A program made the position numbers and the translations under genes. Shown here in pieces: positions 1 through 4,539 of a stretch of 5,899 bases of DNA; position 1 is the first letter of the stretch, and each line of letters opens with the position of its first letter. The stretch is from contig WAMX01000063.1 of assembly GCA_015522095.1 (NCBI GenBank), forward strand, positions 1-5,899. The letters are read 5' to 3'. This stretch comes from Nanobdellati archaeon (lineage in GTDB: Archaea > SpSt-1190). A model generated the notes under the pieces. The model did no database searches. It was not told the origin of the DNA and worked only from the letters and a program-made list of their open reading frames with translations.

Positions 1-342
1 GTCCTCCAGCTGCCGGAGCTTTTCCTGAAGCCCCTCCGGCAGCCGCTCGATGCGCCCGCAGAAGATTATGCGCACGTCCTTCTCCCCTGCAAATTTCCCC
101 GCGCGGGGTATGTTCCGCTCGAGCAGGGAAAAGAGGGCAGCCAGCTCCGCCCGGCTCCGTGAGAGGTTCTTCAGCGAGAGAATATAGACGGTCAGGGCGG
201 AAACCCCTCTGTCAAACAGGGTGCCGCACGCCTCAAAGATATTGTCAACTCCGCGGGCATAGCTGCTGCCAAACCGGAGCGCATTCCGCTTTGCCCACCG
301 GCGGTTCCCATCGGGTATTATGCCGACATGTCGGGGAATCAC
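1..342 (-). CDS. uppS: cis-prenyltransferase (UPP/Z-isoprenyl diphosphate synthase family), N-terminal part; C-terminus beyond the left edge
   Basis: The product is the first 114 residues of a cis-prenyl diphosphate synthase, which condenses isopentenyl diphosphate onto an allylic primer to make the polyprenyl carrier lipid for glycans (dolichol type in archaea). Seen: the family's region I, HVGIIPDGNRRWAK at residues 5-18, with the Mg/diphosphate-binding Asp at D11, N13 and W16. A second conserved block, LTVYILSLKNLSRSRAEL, lies at 50-67 and keeps the Asn (N59) and the downstream Glu (E66). The reading frame is open to base 1, so it is partial at the window edge rather than broken. Oddities: the usual S-x-E-N block reads S-L-K-N (K58), and the FGH-x-x-G segment reads FGSSYARG (24-31), without the His. 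Start choice: GTG at 342 lies 24 bp from the AT box at 362-370, as expected for a leaderless mRNA. An in-frame ATG at 363 would add seven residues but sits inside that box. Product length (short or long chain) cannot be judged without the C-terminus. Confidence 0.87.
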   Translation of the reverse strand, partial: MIPRHVGIIPDGNRRWAKRNALRFGSSYARGVDNIFEACGTLFDRGVSALTVYILSLKNLSRSRAELAALFSLLERNIPRAGKFAGEKDVRIIFCGRIERLPEGLQEKLRQLED

Positions 343-361
343 ACCAGAAAAAAACCGGCGC

Positions 362-370
362 ATTTAAAAG
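362..370 (-). promoter_or_regulatory. Putative TATA box for the cis-prenyltransferase gene
   Basis: On the minus strand this reads CTTTTAAAT. Its centre is about 24 bp upstream of the GTG at 342, the same spacing seen before the other first genes of transcription units in this window. It would give a leaderless transcript and argues against the ATG at 363, which overlaps the box. Confidence 0.45.
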
Positions 371-374
371 GATA

Positions 375-385
375 AATAATTTAAA
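375..385 (+). promoter_or_regulatory. Putative TATA box of the 5S rRNA gene
   Basis: AATAATTTAAA is centred about 27 bp upstream of the first base of the 5S helix I (407), the position expected for an archaeal TATA box relative to a start site at the mature 5' end. A purine-rich stretch (AAAAGGAT) lies just upstream and could act as a BRE. Because no 23S gene precedes it, the 5S gene needs its own promoter. Confidence 0.55.
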
Positions 386-406
386 CCGCAAGAGCCGAGT
401 AATAAT

Positions 407-525
<119 letters not shown>

Positions 526-565
526 GCTACTTCTCACACCACACATCCCGACAGGCTTCAGAAAA

Positions 566-973
566 TCATCCGGAGCGGACGACGAGCCTGTAGTATGTCG
601 CCTCGCCGGCAGTTTCGCTCTTGCGCTTTATTTCCAGAACATCCCCCGGCTTGGCGCCGAGCAAAAGGGCCACGGGGTCCTTGTGCAGGATTTTCGGGAG
701 CTGCCACTTCTTGATTCCGTACTTCTTCTTGAGCTCCTCGACCTCTTCCTTGCTCATTATGCGGTGCTGGGGAACCAGCTCGTGCTCGAGGACCTTTTTC
801 CCCACGCCAAGAAACTCGATGACGTGCTCGCGTATCCTGTCTTCGGAAAGGTTCTCGGCTATGCGCTTGACGAGCTCGTCCTTCTTCCCCGACTTAGGAA
901 GCCCCTCCTCCTCGCAGATGCGCCCGAGCTCCTTATAGCTGATTTTGCTAAGGACTTTGATAAAGTTGCTCAT
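566..973 (-). CDS. rpoH: DNA-directed RNA polymerase subunit H (Rpb5 C-terminal domain) with an N-terminal SAP domain
   Basis: RpoH is the archaeal counterpart of the C-terminal assembly domain of eukaryotic Rpb5, a peripheral subunit on the jaw side of RNA polymerase. Seen: residues about 61-135 carry the whole archaeal RpoH domain, with [26 protein letters not shown] and DP at 92-100, GAKPGDV at 106-112, and the signature [14 protein letters not shown] at 119-132. Archaeal RpoH is normally only about 75-85 residues and consists of this domain alone. Here it is preceded by about 60 residues. Residues about 10-42 ([20 protein letters not shown] then [11 protein letters not shown]) match the SAP motif: two helices joined by the G-L-P-x-S-G-x-K-x-E-L-V-x-R-I pattern, a DNA/RNA-binding module. 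Start: ATG 973 is chosen because a TATA-like box at 993-1000 lies about 24 bp upstream, as at other genes here. The alternative GTG at 988 adds MKVFS and overlaps the elp3 stop by four bases (GTGA). Neither start has a Shine-Dalgarno sequence. The rpoB/rpoA genes that usually follow rpoH are absent. Confidence 0.93.
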   Translation of the reverse strand: MSNFIKVLSKISYKELGRICEEEGLPKSGKKDELVKRIAENLSEDRIREHVIEFLGVGKKVLEHELVPQHRIMSKEEVEELKKKYGIKKWQLPKILHKDPVALLLGAKPGDVLEIKRKSETAGEATYYRLVVRSG

Positions 974-984
974 GCTAAAGACTT

Positions 985-2325
985 TCACAAGGGTTTAAAA
1001 TGTTTTGTCATGTAGGGGCCCTCGCGCGCATATCCCAGCCTGCGGAAATACGGGCGCACCCCAACGCCCGCAATCACTGCAAGCTTCTCATAGCGCTCGC
1101 GAGCGACCCTCTCTGCCTCCTCCATGAGCCTGCGCCCGTATCCGCGGTGCTGCCACTTCCCGCGCTCGCCCAGCCTCGCCTCGGGCCCAAACACCCGCAG
1201 CTCGCGCACAACTGCAGCACCTTCCAGCTCCGGGCGAAGTGCCCTTTCAAGCAGCCGGAGCCGCACAAACCCCACCAGCCTGTCGCCATCCTCCCAGCTT
1301 ATGAAGACCTCCTCGGCGCCGCCCGCACGGTAGCGGCGTTCCACGAGCCCGGGCTCAGCATCACGGTCCCGGACCTCCCTGCACCTTATGCACCTGCACC
1401 GGCTTCCCCGCTCCTCCATCCTGCGCCACACAAGCTCCCGCAGGTTCCCCTTCTTTATGCCGGCGTGTATCTCGGGGGCGGGGATGTCGCGCTGGACGCG
1501 CATGAGCCGGACCCACGGGGGGATGAGCGACTTCGCGAAGGACACCACCTCCACGGCATCTTCAACACCCATGGGCGAGTAGAGCCCCTGCTCGTGGAGG
1601 GAGTGCAGCTCCGAGCCCTCAATTACGAGGGTGGGGTAGATTTTGAGCATATCCGGCTGGAAATCCTCCGAGAACAGGCGGCGGAACATCTCCCTGTCAC
1701 GGTGCGGGCTGGAGCCGGGAAGGCCAGGCATCATATGGTAGCCCACCTTGAACCCGAGGTCGCGGGCATCCCTCGTTGCGCGCTTCGTTTCGGCAACCCG
1801 GTGCCCCCTCCTGTTCAGCTCCAGCACATCATCGAAGAGGGACTGCACGCCCAGCTCTATCCGCGTGGCGCCGAGATCCAGCATCCAGTTCAGCTCACCA
1901 ATGGTGGCCCAGTCCGGGCGGGTCTCAAAAGTGAGGCTTATGATGCGGTGGGGGGCGGACTCATTCAGGAGGTGTGCGCCGGCGAGTGTGAGTGAATCGC
2001 GGCCGTTGGCGGCGTCAAATATGCGTTTCACAAAGTCCTGCTGGAAGCTCCGGGGAAATGCGTTGAAGGTGCCCCCCATCACGATGACCTCCAGCTTGTC
2101 GGTGGGATGACCATTGCCCTCGAGAACCCCAATCCGGCTGCGTGTTATTGAGAAGGGATCATAGCCGTGCATTATCGCCCGGCGGGCGGAGGGCGCCATT
2201 CCGGTGTAGCTCTGTGCCGCTCCCTCGCCGCGGAAGCAGTAGAGGCACTCGCCCGGGCAGCTGAATGCGGGGCTCATCACCGCCACAACCGCAACCCCAC
2301 TGATGCTCCTTGCCGGCTTCTTCAC
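985..2325 (-). CDS. elp3: Elp3 family tRNA uridine(34) acetyltransferase (radical SAM plus GNAT), lacking the N-terminal domain
   Basis: Elp3 uses a radical-SAM domain and an acetyl-CoA-binding GNAT domain to install the cm5-type side chain on wobble uridine-34 of tRNAs. Seen in the 446-residue product: the family opening [11 protein letters not shown] (7-17); an iron-sulfur motif C23-x3-C27-x2-C30; QSYTG (38-42); [12 protein letters not shown] (76-87); FETRPDW (133-139); [13 protein letters not shown] (151-163); LKIYPTLVI (227-235); VQRDIPAP (277-284); the Cys cluster CRCIRCREV (310-318); and a GNAT core with [15 protein letters not shown] (392-406) and [11 protein letters not shown] (421-431), ending in [11 protein letters not shown]. 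Known family members usually have roughly 70-90 more N-terminal residues that help bind tRNA; here the protein starts at the radical-SAM domain. An in-frame TGA at 2335-2337 and the neighbouring proS gene leave no room for them, so GTG 2325 is the only reasonable start. The conserved proline after the third Cys is Phe31. The gene precedes rpoH and probably shares its transcript. Confidence 0.94.
   Translation of the reverse strand: MKKPARSISGVAVVAVMSPAFSCPGECLYCFRGEGAAQSYTGMAPSARRAIMHGYDPFSITRSRIGVLEGNGHPTDKLEVIVMGGTFNAFPRSFQQDFVKRIFDAANGRDSLTLAGAHLLNESAPHRIISLTFETRPDWATIGELNWMLDLGATRIELGVQSLFDDVLELNRRGHRVAETKRATRDARDLGFKVGYHMMPGLPGSSPHRDREMFRRLFSEDFQPDMLKIYPTLVIEGSELHSLHEQGLYSPMGVEDAVEVVSFAKSLIPPWVRLMRVQRDIPAPEIHAGIKKGNLRELVWRRMEERGSRCRCIRCREVRDRDAEPGLVERRYRAGGAEEVFISWEDGDRLVGFVRLRLLERALRPELEGAAVVRELRVFGPEARLGERGKWQHRGYGRRLMEEAERVARERYEKLAVIAGVGVRPYFRRLGYAREGPYMTKHFKPL
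993..1000 (-). promoter_or_regulatory. Possible internal TATA box for rpoH inside the 3' end of elp3
   Basis: On the minus strand TTTTAAAC is centred about 24 bp upstream of the rpoH ATG at 973, matching the spacing of the other leaderless-type promoters in the window. It also encodes the C-terminal His-Phe-Lys-Pro of Elp3, so the AT-richness may be due to coding alone. If it is active, rpoH can be expressed apart from elp3. Confidence 0.3.
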
Positions 2326-2344
2326 AGGAGTCGCTCAGGGGTAG

Positions 2345-2356
2345 CTTAATAAATTT
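2345..2356. promoter_or_regulatory. Shared divergent TATA-like box for elp3 and proS
   Basis: CTTAATAAATTT is the only strongly AT-rich block in the 57 bp between the elp3 and proS start codons. Its centre (about 2350.5) is about 26 bp from the elp3 GTG, giving a leaderless transcript, and about 32 bp from the proS ATG, giving a leader of a few bases. Neither gene has a convincing Shine-Dalgarno sequence. Confidence 0.5.
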
Positions 2357-2382
2357 TGAGCTGTGGCAGAACTGTGATGTAG

Positions 2383-3816
2383 ATGTCGGAGGAGCTTGGC
2401 ATAACGGTCAAAAAGGATGAAGACATATCGGAGTGGTACCAGCAGGTTGTGCTGAAGGCAAAGCTTGCGGACTATTCCCCCGTCAAGGGGACAATCATCA
2501 TAAGGTGGCAGGGGATGGCCGTCTGGGAGGCCATACGGAATTTCTGGGACCCCGCAATGAAGGAGCACGGCGTGGAAAATCACTATTTCCCCCTCTTCAT
2601 ACCGGAGAGCCTCCTGAAGAGGGAGGCAGAGCATTTTGAGGGGTTCACCCCTGAGGTGGCGTGGGTCACAATGGCGGGCGAGACGCCCCTGGATGAGCGC
2701 CTCGCAATCCGCCCGACCAGCGAGACCATTATGTATGAAATGTTCTCAAAGTGGGTGAAGAGCTACAGGGACCTGCCGCTCCGCGTGAACCAGTGGTGCA
2801 ATGTCGTGAGGTGGGAAACGAAAATGACAAAGCCCTTCCTCAGGGGGAGGGAGTTCCTGTGGCACGAGGGGCATACCGCTCACGAGACGCGTGAAGAGGC
2901 AGAGGAAGAAATGAGGTGGGCAATAGAGTGGTACAGGCGCATAAGCGAGGAGCTTCTTGCGGTGCCCGTGGTTGTCGGCAGGAAGACGGAGTCGGACAAG
3001 TTCGCGGGCGCTGACATCACAATGGCAATTGAGGCGCTCATGCCGGACGGGAAGGCACTTCAGATGGGCACCTCACACCTGCTTGGGCAGAACTTTTCAA
3101 AGCCCTTCGAGATACGGTTCCTTGGCAGGGATGAGAAGAACCACTTTGTATGGCAGACGAGCTGGGGAATAAGCACGCGAATGCTCGGGGGAATGGTGCT
3201 CCTGCACGGCGACGATAGGGGCATGGTGTTCCCGCCAAGGGTGGCGCCCATTCAGGCAGTGATAATCCCCATAGGGTTTGAGAAGGTTCCCGAGGTCCTT
3301 GAGAAGGCACGCGAGCTGAAGGCGCTTCTGGAAGGAGAGGGGCTCCGCATCAGGCTCGATGAAAGGAAGGAGTACACGCCGGGCTTCAAGTTCAACGAGT
3401 GGGAGCTTATGGGGGTGCCGCTGCGGATTGAGCTGGGCCCGCGCGACCTGAAGGAGGGGAAGATGGTGCTTGTCAGGAGGAACAGTGGCGAGAAGAGCAG
3501 CGCGGAATTCAGTGACACCGGCGCGGTGAAGGACGCGCTTGAGGGAATCCAGCAGGACCTCCTGAACTCCGCGCGCGAGCTCATGAAGGAGAGGACTGCC
3601 GAGGTCGAGGAGCTTGAGGAGCTGAAGGAGGTCCTTGAGGAAAGGAAATGGGCAATAATCAACCACTGCGGGAGGGAGGAGTGCGAGAGGGAAATTGAGG
3701 CAAAGGTCACGGGCGGGCCGAGGGTGATTCCCGAGGAAGGAGGGGAGCCCTCTGGCGGGTGCATCGGGTGCGGAAAGAAGGCGGCATACAGGGTGTACTG
3801 GGCGCGCTCCTACTGA
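2383..3816 (+). CDS. proS: Prolyl-tRNA synthetase, archaeal/eukaryotic type with C-terminal zinc-binding domain
   Basis: This class II aminoacyl-tRNA synthetase charges tRNA-Pro with proline in the cytoplasm. The 477 residues match the usual length of the archaeal/eukaryotic type without the bacterial editing insertion. Seen: RPTSE (110-114); R143-W-E145; motif 2, RGREFLWHEGHTA (154-166); GTSHLLGQNFS (229-239), part of the proline pocket; motif 3, GGMVLLHGDDRGMVFPPRVAP (269-289, arginine R279). An anticodon-binding domain spans about 290-390 (QAVIIPIG, then LGPRDL and VLVRR). The C-terminal domain follows, with four cysteines (C429, C434, C460, C463) placed to bind zinc and the family's terminal A-R-S-Y ending in the C-terminal tyrosine. 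Start: ATG 2383. The next ATG upstream (2377) is in frame but immediately followed by TAG. The stop overlaps the convergent sepF-like gene by 7 bp. It is probably monocistronic, from the promoter shared with elp3. Confidence 0.98.
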   Translation: MSEELGITVKKDEDISEWYQQVVLKAKLADYSPVKGTIIIRWQGMAVWEAIRNFWDPAMKEHGVENHYFPLFIPESLLKREAEHFEGFTPEVAWVTMAGETPLDERLAIRPTSETIMYEMFSKWVKSYRDLPLRVNQWCNVVRWETKMTKPFLRGREFLWHEGHTAHETREEAEEEMRWAIEWYRRISEELLAVPVVVGRKTESDKFAGADITMAIEALMPDGKALQMGTSHLLGQNFSKPFEIRFLGRDEKNHFVWQTSWGISTRMLGGMVLLHGDDRGMVFPPRVAPIQAVIIPIGFEKVPEVLEKARELKALLEGEGLRIRLDERKEYTPGFKFNEWELMGVPLRIELGPRDLKEGKMVLVRRNSGEKSSAEFSDTGAVKDALEGIQQDLLNSARELMKERTAEVEELEELKEVLEERKWAIINHCGREECEREIEAKVTGGPRVIPEEGGEPSGGCIGCGKKAAYRVYWARSY

Positions 3817-4121
3817 CGCTCAAAATCCGTCACAACATACCACTGCAGGTCCAGGCCGTATATGTGCCTGCCAGCCGGCGCGCACACAAGCTTCATCTTT
3901 GAGAGGAGGGACTTGCGCTCCGAGCCGACCAGCGAGAGGGGGGTCCTGACGAATATTAGCCGGTGGTCATCCAGCGCACCCCTCAGCTCGGACAGCTCAT
4001 CCTCGTTCTTCACGGAAATTATCTTCATTTTGTAGGGCCTTTCGCGGCGAGGACCCTCAATATCAGGAACATTGAGCTTTTCCTGCTTTTTGTGGAAAAA
4101 GCGAGCGAGAAAACCTGCCAT
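3810..4121 (-). CDS. sepF: SepF-like cell division protein (archaeal SepF family)
   Basis: Archaeal SepF anchors FtsZ filaments to the membrane at the division site. The 103-residue product has the expected plan. A short N-terminal amphipathic segment (MAGFLARFFHKKQEK, 1-15) resembles the membrane-targeting helix. A short charged linker follows, then a compact alpha/beta domain (about 32-103) containing MKIISVKNEDELSELRGAL (32-50), LIFVRTPL (54-61) and the glycine-containing end GRHIYGLDLQWYVVTD (84-99). The last segment resembles the G-x-I-x-G-L-x-x-x-x-x-x-V-T pattern of SepF. Identification rests on this pattern and length, not on a search; another small member of the same fold is possible. 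Start ATG 4121 lies about 24 bp from the AT box at 4141-4150, so the mRNA is probably leaderless. The gene ends tail-to-tail with proS (TAG at 3812-3810 inside the proS stop region). No ftsZ or other division gene is in the window. Confidence 0.72.
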   Translation of the reverse strand: MAGFLARFFHKKQEKLNVPDIEGPRRERPYKMKIISVKNEDELSELRGALDDHRLIFVRTPLSLVGSERKSLLSKMKLVCAPAGRHIYGLDLQWYVVTDFERQ

Positions 4122-4133
4122 AAAAGGTAATGG

Positions 4134-4150
4134 TAAAATAGTTTAAAATA
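4134..4150. promoter_or_regulatory. Interleaved divergent TATA-like boxes for the sepF-like gene and the 4162 gene
   Basis: Two AT boxes lie in the 40 bp between divergent start codons. TAAAATAG (4134-4141) is centred about 24 bp upstream of the plus-strand ATG at 4162. GTTTAAAATA (4141-4150) is centred about 24 bp from the minus-strand ATG at 4121. Each box is the one nearer the opposite gene, so the two promoters cross over and both transcripts would be leaderless. There is no Shine-Dalgarno sequence before either ATG. Confidence 0.45.
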
Positions 4151-4161
4151 CTTAGTAATAC

Positions 4162-4530
4162 ATGGGCGATCTCGAGCGGATGATTGAAGCAAGGAAGCTT
4201 GTGGAGGAGTTCTTTGCGCCGAAGAGGAGGGCGCTTGCCGCTGCAAAGGAGGATTCGGGGTATGTGAAGGTTATGAAGATGAAGATGCTCGGGGAGATTA
4301 ATGCCCTTGCGGGGGACATAGAGCACATGGCGATAGGGCTTGCCGAAAGGAAGAAGGACCCGCACGGGGCCATAGAGAAGGCGGAGAAGGAGATGGAGAA
4401 GCTGAAAAAGCAGTTTATTAAGGAGGTTGAGGCGACCGGCCCCGGGGAGATGCTGAAGGCATTCGGGCTCCCTCCGGAACACATAAAGGGGAAGAGCCAT
4501 GAGCTTCTGGAGACAATAAAGTCGCTCTGA
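4162..4530 (+). CDS. Hypothetical helical, charged protein (122 aa)
   Basis: I do not recognise the family. The 122-residue product is soluble-looking, highly charged and Lys/Glu-rich, with no signal peptide, no transmembrane segment and no cysteine. It appears all-helical: a first helix at about 1-30 (ERMIEARKLVEEFF then KRRALAAAKE), a Met/Lys-rich stretch VKVMKMKMLGEINALAGDIE (35-54), and a likely coiled coil at 70-91 (AIEKAEKEMEKLKKQFIKEV). A C-terminal tail holds GPGEMLKAFGLPPEHIKGK (93-111). It is probably real: codon use and GC match the neighbours, it has a leaderless-type promoter, and it ends 9 bp before wecB, with which it likely forms an operon. It is divergent from the sepF-like gene. 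A structural or scaffold role is conceivable from the coiled coil, but no function can be assigned. Confidence 0.8.
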   Translation: MGDLERMIEARKLVEEFFAPKRRALAAAKEDSGYVKVMKMKMLGEINALAGDIEHMAIGLAERKKDPHGAIEKAEKEMEKLKKQFIKEVEATGPGEMLKAFGLPPEHIKGKSHELLETIKSL

Positions 4531-4534
4531 GGTG
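4529..4534 (+). promoter_or_regulatory. Strong Shine-Dalgarno site for wecB
   Basis: GAGGTG, complementary to the 16S 3' end, lies 5 nt before the ATG at 4540 and overlaps the stop codon of the upstream gene. It fixes the wecB start and shows that this genome uses Shine-Dalgarno initiation for genes inside an operon, while the first genes of transcription units here lack it. Confidence 0.75.
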
Positions 4535-4539
4535 CAGAG

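Noticed and set aside
526..565. Possible terminator between the 5S gene and rpoH
   Set aside because: There is only a four-T run on the minus strand just after the rpoH stop and no clear T-tract on the plus strand, which is too weak to call.
1000..1995. A 331-residue open frame on the plus strand opposite elp3
   Set aside because: It lies wholly antisense to elp3, which shows clear family motifs throughout. Its translation is Pro/Ala/His-rich with no recognisable motif, as expected from an antisense frame in GC-rich DNA.
3097..3764. Two long minus-strand open frames opposite proS
   Set aside because: Both are antisense to the conserved anticodon-binding and C-terminal regions of proS and have low-complexity Ser- or Leu-rich translations.
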